Shown piece after piece: positions 11,270-22,988 of a stretch of DNA of 64,000 nucleotides. The stretch comes from Dendrophyllia cribrosa (taxonomy: Eukaryota > Cnidaria > Anthozoa > Scleractinia > Dendrophylliidae): NCBI GenBank assembly GCA_024195265.1, contig JAJLRJ010000007.1:9124828-9188827 (forward strand), written 5' to 3'. The first letter of the stretch is position 1, and each line of letters opens with the position of its first letter. The position numbers and the translations under genes are program-made. The notes below the pieces were generated by a model. It saw only the letters and a program-made list of their open reading frames with translations. It was not told the origin of the DNA and searched no databases.

Positions 11270-12530
11270 AAGCCCCCGGGGGGGGGGGGACTCCCATATA
11301 AAAATGACGGGGGTGCTCGTCGGAAATTTTCGAAAAACACCCTAAAAGGTACCAAAATTTCGTTTGATGGGCGTGGCTCAAAAAAATGTTTACCCTTAAG
11401 AGGTACCAATTCTTAAACAACACATGTCGTATTCTGTCATATTTTTCGGCTCATACCCTAAAAGGTACCGCGATAATTCTAACGGTGGTCATTTTAGATT
11501 TTAGTACCCTAAGCGGTACCAATCTACACATTTTAACCCCTGTTTAATTTCCAATAAGGCACCAAAATAGGTAACGGGGTCACCAAAGAGTGAAGGGATT
11601 TTTTTGCGGTGTTAGTAAGGCAACCTGTGATTGGTTCTTTTCAGCAGACATGCACAGGAAACATGCAGTTGACGCTTCTCAATTTTCATTTTCTTTTCTT
11701 TTTTTCTTGTCTTGTTTGCAAAACAGCTTGATTCACATATCAGTTTATTGTGATAGCTATGTAGGATGGCACTTTACTGGCTCTACGACACTGCTATGCC
11801 TTTTATTGAAATTAAGTAAAGTTTTATTATTTTAAGACCTTTTGAGGTGTGACATTGAACGACCATTTTTTCCTTTTGATGACACCTCGAGTTTGTAACG
11901 TTGGCAACAGTGCATGGCCGAAAACTTTTAATTTGGGATGACCAAATTGTGTTTGCAGCTGCGTGTGTTACAAAGGTAATTTTAATTTAAAGGTGATTTA
12001 AGTTGCTTCGTTACTCCAGAAGTCTGAAAGAAATTTCTGAGGCAGCGCCAAAACTATATATAATGGGGTCAGATTTGCGGGTACCGGTATATTTTTTTTA
12101 ATTCAGTTTCATTTTTCCGTTTTGTGGTCGAATGTATATGATTGGTTCTTTTTATAGCTCAACTGTCTACACTTGTCGACTTTATAAATACATACTGAAC
12201 AGAGTTTTGTTTTCTTACGTTAGGATTGGCTTTTTGTATATTTGCGAGAAATTAATTACTCTAAGCTCGATTTATTCATGTACGATGTAAGTCGGCAGTT
12301 GTAATTGACTTTGGATATATATTGACCACACCAACACTTAACGTGAAATCAAGCGGGTGAAAGATATCTTAAAGAGCGATACATGCAAAGTATTTACCTC
12401 TTAGCTACACTTAATAAACAAACTGGAAAATTCTAGTGTGTAATTTTCGAAAAGGCACCAAAAAAATAACAGGGTCATGAAAGGGTGAAGGGATTTTTTA
12501 CAGGGTTGGTAAGGAGAAAGAGAAAGGTTT
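11270..12530. repeat. G-rich-edged repeat followed by A-B-A blocks
   Basis: 11270-11540 has a run of G followed by ACTCCCATATAAAAATGACG and several copies of an AGGTACC-containing motif, related to the 4150-4620 element. It runs into block A (11540-11940), block B (11990-12430) and a partial A (12440-12530), described at 6220-7530. A long composite repeat is likely to be the real unit. Confidence 0.65.
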
Positions 12531-12769
12531 TTCACCCTAGTTATTTCATGTCATGTGCATGAAAATAGGAGACGGTTGTTTGTTTTTTTTTTTGTTTGTT
12601 TGGTTGTTAAGAGATGGTCTTCAATTCACTGTCAAGTTGTATTTGTAACTCATCTACCATACTATTTGAGTAGTAACATTTTTTGAAGGGACCTCAACTT
12701 TCAGGGAGAGGGGGGACATAGACTCAAGCAGTCTCTCTTTCCCAGCTTAGTCCATCGAGCGAGAAACGA

Positions 12770-15260
12770 AATCAAAGGGCTCTTAAAGCCATCTCGTTAA
12801 TGCGTTAGAACGTGAGGTTAATAAAAAAAAAATAGAAGAATTGATAGTGAATATGGTAAAGATGCCGTTGTAGCGCACCTTTACAATAAGTCTACTCAAA
12901 ATACGTACATGAAAGCATCACATGATGCAAATCAGCCAATAGAAATTTATGTTCGCGAAATGGACGTAGTTTTATTTTAGTAGCCATTTGGGGTATTAAA
13001 AACAGGAAATCACTAATTTTCGATTACAAAGTTTACATTTTCACGCTAGTGACTAAAATGGGGTCTATAATTTGGTTATACAATAGACGTGTCGTGTTTA
13101 GAAAATGTTATAGGCTGGGCCTTATCATTATTTTTTTTTTTTTGCAAAAGGAGGGGAACCCGTGCCCCTCTGCTAACACCTTTCCTGTACAGCATTAGGG
13201 GATCTGTTCTTATCAGTGCTCCACTTTTTCAAGGCCAAAAGCCAGAATAATCCTCAACTTCGACGACTAAGGAGAGCTTTTTTTTCACAAGATTTGGTGC
13301 TTTTTTTTTCACCACAAGCAAGAAAGCGTGTGGTAACCATCTGTCTTCGCTTTGGTGAGTGCGTGCTTTTCAATTTTGGTTTTGGTCTCGCGAGTTTTCT
13401 CGCCCTCGCGTTACGTGGAGATGGCCGCGCGTCCCTCGTACCAGCCGTTCGCCCACACTAGAACTGTCCGCTTGATAGCGCAGGAAAACCTGGCTCTTGA
13501 TTCGCTCAGTATAGCGTAGTCATTACCGGACTTTAAGGAAGAAATCGTTGGGGTTGTACCCCTCTTCGGAGGAAAGTGCTTCGACATCACCCTCCGATCT
13601 ACAGAATCGGCCACGCGGTTGGCGGCATCGGGCTTTGACTACGAAAGCCGCGTTATCCCTTTACGCCTTTAAGGCAAAAAGCACTACACGACTACATACG
13701 ACTACATACATACACGACTACATACACGACTACATACGAAACGTCAAGTTTTATAAAAAAAATGAATAAGTTCAATATGTTTATCACCGCGATTTGTGTT
13801 CTATTTCTTATCAAGCTACGATGCCCCCAGAACAAAAGTCTTTACGACTACACGTGTCATGCGTTGAATTCCCCGATGAAAACCTGCTACAACTCCTGGA
13901 ACAATACGGCGACCTCAAAGCGCGAGCAGTCCGCCGGCTTTGCTTCAAAGCCCCGGGCTACGAGCACATCGAGAACGGTATCCGTGTCGTAGAATTCACA
14001 CGTTTACAAAAGGCACGCAACTTAGTCACTCAAGGGCTCGAGTTTTTTTTTTTTTTTTTTCGCCGTGAGGCGAACCACGAGGCTCCAGCGCCCGGGGGAA
14101 CACCAGAGGCCCCCCCGGCCCCCACTACCGCAACCAGCAACGACACCTCCCCCCTCTGTAACCAAAATAGGCCATTTGCACGATGGCGTCATTTGACTAC
14201 AACTACCAGAATTCATTTAGTTTTTCCTTTCTTATTTAAATTTTGTAATCCAAGGAGCCATCATTCGCAGTAAAGAACAGTGGATAGAGCTGGGGGAAAA
14301 ACAGACCAAGTATTTCTACCAGCTTGAAAATCAGCGACAGACACGCGACTCAATTACAGAGTTACGTGCCAGCAATTCAACCGTGACTTCCAATAAAAAT
14401 ATTCTTCGCGAATGTCGCGATTTTTATCGTAACCTCTATTCGGCTGAACAAGTTTATTTATCTAGCCAAGACTGGGTTTTAGTCCAACTGGATAAAACTC
14501 TGGCATCCGAAGACCACGAGAAATCCGAAGGTGACCTCACACTCTTCGAGTGTCAAGAGGCCCTTTCACAAATAATAATAATTCAAATGCAATCAGGCAA
14601 ATCGCTGGGAGCCGGATGTCCGGTTGAATTTAATCGTCGCTTCTGGAGTAGATCAGACATGCTAAATTACTCTTTAACACGGATCACTCTCTGACACACA
14701 ACGTCAAGGAATTATCCGCCTGCTTTACAAGAAGGACGACAAGTTAGACTTGAAAAACTGGCAACCAATTTCTCTGTTAAACACAGATTATAAAATTTGT
14801 ACTAAAGTACTAGCCAACCGACTACGTACGGTTATACCGCTTATTTAAGCGAAGATCAAACATGCGGGATTCTGACCGCAGTATTTTTGAAAACCTTTTT
14901 CTGATCTGGGATACAATCGACTATGTAAACCATAAACAGCTTTCGGCCGCTGTTATTAGCCTGGATCAGGAAAAGGCTTTCGACCGGGTTATTCACGGCT
15001 TTTTGCAACCCGTTTTAGAGCGCTTTAATTTCGGACAAAATTTCCAGCGCTGAGTAAACATTGTTTACACGTTATAAACAATGGATGGCTCTCGTCGGCC
15101 TTTTCGCTCGAACGGGGAGTTCGACAAGGTTGTCCGTTGTTGCATTATTATTCAGTATCATTTTATTTTGTATTAAATTTTCCACCGCAGAAATATACTC
15201 CCGCAGAAAAAAATTACTTGTTTTAATGATGTATATCGGCTTAACAGGAACTTTTTAACA
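12770..15260 (+). pseudogene. Tx1/L1-like LINE, copy 2, with ORF1 and ORF2 remnants
   Basis: Repeats the leader and ORF1 of the 8438 copy. Here ORF1 carries an 80-100 bp insertion (13690-13815) and has lost the zinc knuckle, replaced by a run of about 20 T at 14043. ORF2 remnants follow in several frames: KYFYQLENQRQTRDSITEL (about 14310), FYRNLYSAEQ, then GIIRLLYKKDDKLDLKNWQP with SLLNTDYKICTKVLANRLR (14708-14840), and LDQEKAFDRV (about 14960). These are the RT blocks GII.L.YKK, NWRPISLLN.D and DQEKAFDR typical of Tx1/L1-clade LINEs. There are many stops and frame changes, so it is dead. Confidence 0.8.
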
Positions 15261-16040
15261 GTGAACTTATAGAAACCTCCGGTCAGGAAGTAAAATTGCA
15301 GTTTGATACCGATGCCTTGGATTTCATTTATACTTGACCAGAAATCCGCAAACATTTCCTCCCAGCAGAAATTTTAGCTGTCTCGACCCGCAAAACTTTC
15401 CTCCCGCAAAACAAATTCAGTCGGGCAATCCGCAAAATTTTCCTTCCGCAAAAATTTGCTCGTGCACGGTAGCTAAATCACCAAAACTATGACGTCTTTC
15501 CCATAGTATTGCATAATCAAACCGTAATAGCAATGATTCAGTATTCCAAAATAGAACAAACCCAAAGATCATGCTATTTTGCTCTGCCATATCGCTCATC
15601 AGTAAAACACAAACTTTTAACTTCCTTAAAACGTCTCCATTCGTAAAAATACACCGTGAAATTCTCAAACTGCGTTTCCCAAGGAAATGCATTTGACCTA
15701 TTTTTACCCTTCTAAAGCAGCTTTAATGGCTTTACGACAAATGATTGAAAATTTGAAACATTGATATTTCTCGATAGGTAACGTGAGAACTTTAATACCT
15801 TTGCGGTGACGTAATGTGAGATATGACAAGTTCATAACAAGTTCTGACATCCCAATACCCTAGGGAAATTAACAAAAGGTCCGGGGGTGCTCCTCAAAAA
15901 TTTTAGTGGCGGTATGTGACGCCCTTCTTGAAATCCTAGCCGGTTTAACCAACCTTATCCTCAATACCCTTATAGCTTCTATAAAGAAGAAAGAAGTAAC
16001 CCCCCCGGACAAATGTTAACAATGGCCTTTTGTTAACAAC
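15261..16040. other. Non-coding; degenerate CCGCAAAA repeat
   Basis: 15340-15460 contains about five spaced copies of a CCCGCAAAA(A/C)TTTCCTCC motif. 15880-15960 has a fragment of the G-rich-edged repeat (GGGGGTGCTCCTCAAAAATT). No gene seen. Confidence 0.5.
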
Positions 16041-16104
16041 TTTTGTCCCTTTTTGTATTCATTCGTAAATCTCGTTTATGCGCTTGCGCATTAACGAGAT
16101 AAAA

Positions 16105-16208
16105 ACATTAGCGAACGGATAATGGCCGCGCGAAACTGGGGGCGAGGCAGGCGCTGCCTCGCCCCCAGTTTCGCGCGACCATTATCCGTTCGCTAGCGTT
16201 TTTTCGTT
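16105..16208. repeat. Near-perfect hairpin, arms about 48 bp
   Basis: The left arm TTAGCGAACGGATAATGG continues with CGCGCGAAACTGGGGGCGAG. The right arm is its complement in reverse order, meeting at GGCAGGCGCTGCC. It looks like a foldback transposon. The neighbouring GTTTCTCGCTCGACGGACTA resembles, in reverse complement, sequence at 12740-12770. Confidence 0.8.
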
Positions 16209-16289
16209 TCTCGCTCGACGGACTAAGCTGGAAACGAGATACTGCTCGTAGTCTAGGAGGGACATTACTTTCGGAGATCAATAGGAGGA

Positions 16290-16490
16290 TAAAAAATTAA
16301 CGTTACTTTCGGAGTGGCACTTACGGTGAGTTTACTTTCGGGGGGGGGGGGGAGGGCGTTACGTTCAGGGAGGCGTTACTTTCTGTGAGCGTTACTTTCA
16401 AATTTCGGGGAGACGTTACTTTTGGGAAGGCGTTACTTTTGGGGGAGGCGTTATACTTTCGGGGAGGCGTTACTTTTGAAGAGGCGTTAC
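16290..16490. repeat. Minisatellite of GGCGTTACTTTCGGGGGA
   Basis: About eight degenerate units of roughly 18-22 bp built on GGCGTTACTTT(C/T)GGGG, interrupted by a run of 13 G near 16340. Non-coding. Confidence 0.7.
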
Positions 16491-16791
16491 TTGCTGCTTT
16501 GTTCTCTTCTTAATTTTTTGTGTTTGTCAGTGTTTAGCTGCATTTGCTGTGAACTGGGAGACCGTGAAAAAAATAATTGTCTCTTCTCTCCGGTGTTATT
16601 CATATTTATCAGGCAGTTGTCTGCCGAATATAATTTTATGTTACAGCAGTCCAAAGTACACTCCAGTCATCACCAGTTTCACTTTCAATTTGCCCTTTCG
16701 GATTTTTCGAGACCGCCATTTGTCTTCTGTGGTTGACTATGATTTACGGATTGTTTGCAGTCAGCTGGTGTCTTTTTCCTTTTATGGCCGA

Positions 16792-17751
16792 GCCAGTTCA
16801 TCTGATCTTTCTCCGACGATGCGCTTGCCGTCATCACACCACTTGTGCCAAAGACAACCACTAATATTTTTCAGAAAAAAAAATTGACCTAAGGTTGTGG
16901 ATAATTTGAGAAGTTTTTTTCCCATTTCTGCCATTGAAGCCGAACGTTGCAGTTATCACATAAACGAAGAACTGCAACCAGAAGCAAATAAGCACAATTT
17001 TAAACAAGAACCAGACGCATTTTCTGCTACAGTGAATATGTGTGTTATTTTCAGCCAAATCTTTTACCGTTACGTAATTCAGTACACCCACCACAATCAG
17101 TATTCCAAAGTTGTCGATAATATATAGTCCGATAGTAGCCTTGGCAATTTGCTTGTGTGTGCCCAAGTCATCTTCATCCAAAAGAATAATAACAAAACGC
17201 CCAAAACTGAAAAGGTAAGTCAGAACAAACTGGGCCCAAATGTCTGAAATGAAGAACAGTCTGCAGAAGATGTCCTTGACCCCTAGCCATCCCTCCAACT
17301 TGAAACAAAAAACCAAAAGCAACGCGCGACTCAACACTTCCGTGGTAATACAGGCCAGTTCCACATTCATTGCAGTTTTGTGGTCAATAGCAGAAGTACC
17401 ATTTTTACAATGGTAATGAGGAACATGCACGGTTACAGCGCAAGATAATGTTTGATAACAGTATATTCCCAGTCCAATGAGTCCCAGTGGTTGCAGAGAG
17501 AAAAGAACGGCCAACAGTATGGTCCAGCCTATCTTGCGTCTTACTGTTGAATCCTGTGTTGCTTGCTGCGTTGTTCCTTCATCCTGTGCTGTCCCTTCAT
17601 CCTCTGTTGGATCTCCTATCGCACTTTCTTCATCGCCTTCTTTCTTTGTCCGAAACAGCCTAAAGAGGTTAAAGGACTCTGAATGAGACAGACTAGACCG
17701 TAAGCGGCGAAAACGGCCACCACTTCCTGGATTTCGCTGTTTTGATGCCAT
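16792..17751 (-). CDS. Five-pass membrane protein, paralogue 2 (frameshifted 3' end)
   Basis: An open frame of 296 codons (17751 to 16861) matches paralogues 1 and 3: a TM segment, spaced cysteines, HVPHYHCKNG, AKATIGLYIIDN, then a fifth TM. Its N-terminus is longer and acidic (EDEGTAQDEGTTQQATQ region). After about residue 280 the frame leaves the family pattern and stops at 16861. In the alternative frame the family tail continues: GQFFFLKNISGCLW and DDGKRIVGERSDE, to a stop at 16792-16794. The switch best fits one base too many in the A7 run (minus strand) at 16914-16920. This is either a homopolymer sequencing error or a real truncating mutation. Intronless. Function unknown. Confidence 0.75.
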
Positions 17752-18539
17752 GAAACAACTGAAGGAATAAAAGAAGCTCTCCAGCCATCAAAATAGGTGT
17801 GGCGAACTAAATGTTCTTCAACATGCAGCGCAGTACAAATGTAGTTGCTTCCAGTACGGAATATAAAAGGCCTAATGATATTTCAGGCTGGCTAGTACCA
17901 TTACTTCCAGGACCAATACTAATCTAACGAACGCTGAGTCTGTTGAGTCTAAAACCGCGGACTGAAGCGAGTCAAAGACGCGGCCAAGAGTGTGAGGATC
18001 ATAAGACAAAAATTTAAAATAACAAAACAAAACTGGCCAATAAAAGTCTAAAGATGTCATACGTTGAAAATCACGGCAACGTTATATTTCGTCAGGCCTG
18101 TTCAAGTTCCAGAATCTTTGCTTTGAAAAACAAATATGACTCATGCGCTGAAGCGCTATATACATGAGGAGGCACGTTTGGAGTGATCTAGTGGTATGAA
18201 CAGCCCGCTGGGAAGCTAAAAATATGACCCATACGGGGACGTACCGCTACTGAGGTATGGTTTTTTGGTCTCTATACCCTGAACAGGATATACAATCAAT
18301 TTTACGCTAGTGAGAGAATATATATGATCGACTGCAATTCGTTCTCAGAACAGGGTTTACTTCTCTTGATTCAGCTCCTGATACTCGATTTAATTCATTG
18401 GCGGTATTAAATGATGTACTGAAAACTATTTTTAACGTTACTGGCTGAGTTACAGCTCTAGATATCGCCCACACTTTGGACGAGACTGAATAAATATTGT
18501 TAAATCCTGCGTGGAATATTTCAAAAAGCCCCTCCAACA
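17752..18539. other. Upstream region of paralogue 2; nothing else recognised
   Basis: Contains the presumed promoter of the minus-strand gene. No canonical TATA box or CpG-rich block is obvious. No coding frame supported. Confidence 0.4.
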
Positions 18540-19145
18540 ATAGATAATGGGGTCACGAAAGGGTGAAGGGGGTTTTTAAGTCTATTTTCGGTGTTGGTAT
18601 AAGTATCTTTCCAGCAGACAATCACATGAAACAACAATTGACCCAGTTTCATTATCTTTTCGGTTTTTTTTTTTTGTATTGTTTGCAAACTGCCTTGACC
18701 TGACAGCCTCCTCAACGATACTCAGCTTTTTATCAATAAAAAAAAATAAAAATAAAAAACAACTAAAGCAAAGTTTATTATTTTAAGGCCCTTTTGAGTG
18801 TGTGACCTTGAATGCGGAATGAGGAAATATCATATCCAGAAAACGCAACACGACAGGAAACTAAAAGGTAGACACAGGGGACGGGGGATGGGAAAGGGAG
18901 GGGGAGTGGGAAGGGGAAAAGGAGGAGGATCGACTCTGATATAAAATGGAAAAAAATTCTCTTAAAAGAATACAAAAAAAGATTGTTTTGCGGTTGTGGC
19001 TCCAATAACGTTTAATCTCTTAACCCAGTGAAACACTTACAAAAGCCGCCTCTCATCGCTCCATGACAAGGCCGCAAACACCCCTAATCTACCCCTAGTG
19101 GCTGGGAGTAATGACAGGCCGGCCACTACATTCACTGGCTAAAGA
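18540..19145. other. Repeat block A fragment, then low-complexity sequence
   Basis: 18540-18700 matches block A (ATAATGGGGTCACGAAAGGG, then a CAGCAGACA motif). 18730-18765 is A-rich, and 18880-18930 is a purine-rich G/A stretch. No gene. Confidence 0.55.
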
Positions 19146-20326
19146 GACATTGTCCCGGCTGATATATCGTGTTTTCATGATTATGGCCAGGAGTTTACCT
19201 TAAAGTGCACATAAAGCGAAATTTCACAACCGTTTAGTTTTAGGGGTTTATGTTGTTTATATCACCTCATAGTGTATTTCATTTTCAGTCGTTTTTCTCT
19301 TTTGCGCGAAGAGGATCCACTATTTTTAGCGGTTTGAAAACTCCCGCCGGGGCCTGAAATTTGCGACATTTTGAGCGTGGCAAAAAAGGTATTTGTGACA
19401 TCATTCGTGTCAGTTAAGATCACAACAAAACATGGCGGAGATGGGAATGAACCCGTCGCTTACAGCCATATTTAATCGAAATAATCCTTCCACAAGTTGC
19501 CAAAATTCCACAGTAAAACAAGTGACGCGCTCAGTTGTAAACACGCTAATGATGTCACTAGAACCCAGGTCCTTGTCAACTTACGGATGACCCCGCAACC
19601 AGGGAAATATTTCCCCAGCCACCATTGGTTGTTTATCGCCGTTATCAGAACGTGCGTGACATCTTGGTCCACACTGCTGACAGAAATTCACCGGATCGCC
19701 TCGCAGGCTCTTCTGCTTGCCAACACGCTCGCTGTCGGACGTGTCAACACATCTCCTCCGACACCAGCCTGCAAGGCCCCAAATGCACCATCATCATTAA
19801 AGAAGCCTTCACTTGTTAGACATCAAATCTCATTTACTGTATCTCCTGTCGTCGCTGCTTTGCGATTTACATAGTTGAAACTGGGCGTGCTGTTAGGGAA
19901 CGCCTTGGCGAACAACTCCGCAGCATTGAAAAAAAATCGTGCACTTAATTGAAGACGGGACTTGCAAGAACTGCTATTTATGTTATAGTTAATTTAGGAA
20001 GATAAGTGATCGTAATTATTTGATTAGGGTATGTTTTTGAATATGTTTTTAACTAGGGTTTTACAAGAATGGCAATTTGATTTCTTGACCGCCCGTCACG
20101 GCGAAATCAAATTTGATGAACTGTAATCCACTTTCATCCTTGCAATCCTGTACTTTATCTAAAAACTACGGCTTCTGTTTTGCTCTATCGAATCTTTTTA
20201 TCCAATAAAGCTGTATATATTTGGTGTCAATGATTTGGCGATCTTTTAAGCACTGGTGAGCGAATTAAAATTTTGGCGGGACAGCCTGTCCCTTTAATTT
20301 CTTGTTAGATATGCGAATGGCCAGGC
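19146..20326. repeat. Mosaic of repeats around a decayed PLE fragment
   Basis: 19150-19200 (CCGGCTGATATATCGTGTTTT) and 20060-20240 (the GCGGTCAAGAAATC-like and TTTTTATCCAATAAAGCTG segments) match sequence at 49690-49960, so both are copies of one dispersed element. This copy is interrupted by unrelated repeat sequence and by the PLE fragment listed next. Confidence 0.6.
19590..19960 (+). pseudogene. Decayed PLE fragment with GIY-YIG remnant
   Basis: One frame reads CRTCQHISSDTSLQGPKCT and KEAFTC, then a stop, then SNLIYCISCRRCFAIYI, ETGR and RERLGEQLRSIEK. The same order occurs in the PLE at 62254-63360 (CNTCPFIHNADKITGPKRS, VIYCITCTFCKKIYIGETG, RFREHLRDVEK). The first G of GETG is V here. 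The match covers the CxxC linker and the first half of the endonuclease only. It is diverged, so it belongs to an older PLE lineage. Confidence 0.8.
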
Positions 20327-20408
20327 TACGTATATAGCAATCTTTTTACGGTGGTCAATTTACCTTATCGACTCAGTCGATAAAACTAAATTCTCGTGTA
20401 CGTATATA
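20327..20408 (+). mobile_element. 58-bp PLE 3'-end fragment with target duplication
   Basis: 20341-20398 matches the PLE 3' region (63497-63555) base for base, from TCTTTTTACGGTGG to AAATTCTCGTG. It is preceded by TACGTATATAGCAA (20327-20340). The same 14 bp follow it, but split: TACGTATATA at 20399-20408 and GCAA at 21426-21429, on either side of the next element. So this is an extremely 5'-truncated PLE insertion with a 14-bp target duplication, later interrupted. Confidence 0.8.
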
Positions 20409-21419
20409 CCCGGCGTAGCCAATCGATAAAAATCGGTACCGGTAAAAATCGATAGAAATCAAGTGATTTTTATCGATTGGTAACGTAAATCGGTAGAAAT
20501 CGATAAAACAATTCGGTGTGTCAAATCGATATTATCGATTTTGTTTGATTTTATCGATTTCTAACGGAAAACGTTCTTTGTTTGTTTTTGGTTTAAAAAT
20601 TGCTGGTACACAATGAACAAAATGTACTTATTTAATTGAACATTTTTTCTTCACCATTTGTAACGTGAAGGAGTTGATTTTCACGTTCACAAGAAATACG
20701 AAAAGATAAACAAAACAAGGCAAACGATAAATGCCGCCGAAAAAAACTTTACATTGTCAGCAACATAGAAATAACAAAACAGCAACTACTATTATTCACA
20801 GGTTAATATCAAGGGAAATATTTTTCTAGGTCTCCTAATACAAGTTATATATGAATATATGAATATAAAAATTACTTGTACTTGGTGCCGAAATTGTGGT
20901 AAGATTCGGTCAGCTCCTTTTATTTTCCTTGGCCTTGGTAACATAGATCTACTACCATGATGGCTACAATTTGGCACCGAATAGATTAACAAGAACAAAA
21001 ACTATAATATAACAACAATAATAGCACTAACAATTCACCGTTTAGATTAGCTTTAGATGGATACGCCTCAGCTGAAGCGAATTGCGTTGTATCTTCGAGA
21101 TGAACACAGGCAAGTTGGAAACAAATAGCTGACGCTGACAGTTTCAGTAGCGCTCGAAAAGACAATTCTATTCACTTGTTGTCTCTTGATTTTATAAAAC
21201 AAGGCGATTATAATCGAATTTAAAAGGCCAAAAATTCACTCGTTAAAAATCGATAACAATCGGTAAAAATCAAGAAAAATCGATAAAACAAATGAGTGTG
21301 TCATCGATTTTTACCGATTGATCGATACAATCGATACCAATCAAATCAAATTTACCGATTTTTACCGATTTATCGATTGATAAATCGGTACCGATTTTTA
21401 TCGATTGGCTACGCCGGGG
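20409..21419. mobile_element. 1.0-kb TIR element rich in ATCGATAAAAATCGGT
   Basis: Ends are inverted: CCCGGCGTAGCCAATCGATA at left and the complement of TATCGATTGGCTACGCCGGGG at right. Flanks carry TATATA on both sides (20403-20408 and 21420-21425), a likely 6-bp target duplication. Subterminal regions are packed with repeated AAAATCGATAAAA/ATCGGTA motifs in both orientations, probable binding-site arrays. No transposase frame. A reverse-oriented partial copy lies at 23650-24110. Confidence 0.8.
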
Positions 21420-21442
21420 TATATAGCAAGTTTAGTTAGCAA

Positions 21443-21870
<428 letters not shown>

Positions 21871-22079
21871 TATTTTTTTCTCTCACATATTTATTATTTA
21901 TATTTATTGTAAAATTTCATTTATTTCATAAGCTGAACTATTGAAAGCTGACCAATTCACGTGTATGGGAAACCTTTGTGGATTACAATTATAGATGTAG
22001 ATGTACTGTAGATGATAGCTACGACTCAGTGGACTATTGTACTGAATGAATGTCATACACGACGGGCCAGGGTGCAGTT

Positions 22080-22988
22080 TTAGACTATTCCTGTCACTAG
22101 TTCTATTTCATTTCTTTGCATTCGGTATTTCTTTCTTACAGCTCCTTTGTCGTCATCAAACAATGAACCCCAAAGACGGCCGCTTATTTGCTTCATAAAA
22201 ACAAATTGGGCCGATTTTCTTAACAGGTTCAAAGCCCGCTTGAAATCCTCTCTTTCAAACGTGGGATCGACTTCGGATACATCGAAGGCCAGCTGGAAAG
22301 ACACAATGATCAAATACACGAAATACTGTAACCAGAAGCATACAACCACGCACGTGAAGGAGAAATTGAGATGAGATTCTTTGGCCATGCATATGTTATC
22401 TTCAACCAGATTTCGTATCTTTATGTACTTCAGTGTTATCGTCACAAGTGTTATTTCAACTGTGTCTACAATGTACGTTGCGATAGTGGCCTTGGCTATT
22501 CTGCCCAAATCGGTGACCCAGTACAATATGCTACCAAACCGTACGATACAAAGAACGCTTATCAAAGCCAGAACCCACATTTCTGACAGCTTGCAAACTT
22601 TCTTGAAAATTTCCACCATCCCTCGGCATCCCTTAAGTTTGAAGCAAAAGCCCAGAAATATGGCGCGACTAACAACTTCTGAGAAGGCAAAGCCTAGCTC
22701 CACAATCAAGGCCGTTTTGTACCCGATAAAAGTGCCATTTTGGCAGTTGTAATGGGGATGTTTCACATTTTTGCCGCAGGAAAATGTTTCAAGACAGTAC
22801 AGTGATAATCCAGGGAGGTTGACAAGTTGAAGTATCAAAAGAACAGCTAACAAAATGGACCAGAAGGAACAGTGTCGCTTGCGACCTTGTGAAGACAAAT
22901 CGTTGAAAACCAAACGGCTTTTTTCTGTAACTCTTGGCATGGACAAAAATGTTGTTGTTTTCAAGAGAGACGACGAAACTAGACTCAT
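22080..22988 (-). CDS. Five-pass membrane protein, paralogue 3
   Basis: Intronless 302-codon gene, intact from ATG to stop. Conserved blocks: TM1, then LYCLETFSCGKNV and HPHYNCQNG, a second TM (TALIVELGFAFSEVVSRAIF), FCFKLKGCRGM, third and fourth TMs with AKATIATYIVD, a fifth TM (about residues 215-240), and a tail with QFVFMKQISGRLWGSLFDDD. It is close in length and layout to the genes at 5157 and 16792. The N-terminal 45 residues are Ser/Thr-rich and basic with no cleavable signal. The start lies 232 bp from the ICE2 start on the other strand, so promoter sharing is likely. Function unknown. Confidence 0.85.
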   Translation of the reverse strand: MSLVSSSLLKTTTFLSMPRVTEKSRLVFNDLSSQGRKRHCSFWSILLAVLLILQLVNLPGLSLYCLETFSCGKNVKHPHYNCQNGTFIGYKTALIVELGFAFSEVVSRAIFLGFCFKLKGCRGMVEIFKKVCKLSEMWVLALISVLCIVRFGSILYWVTDLGRIAKATIATYIVDTVEITLVTITLKYIKIRNLVEDNICMAKESHLNFSFTCVVVCFWLQYFVYLIIVSFQLAFDVSEVDPTFEREDFKRALNLLRKSAQFVFMKQISGRLWGSLFDDDKGAVRKKYRMQRNEIELVTGIV

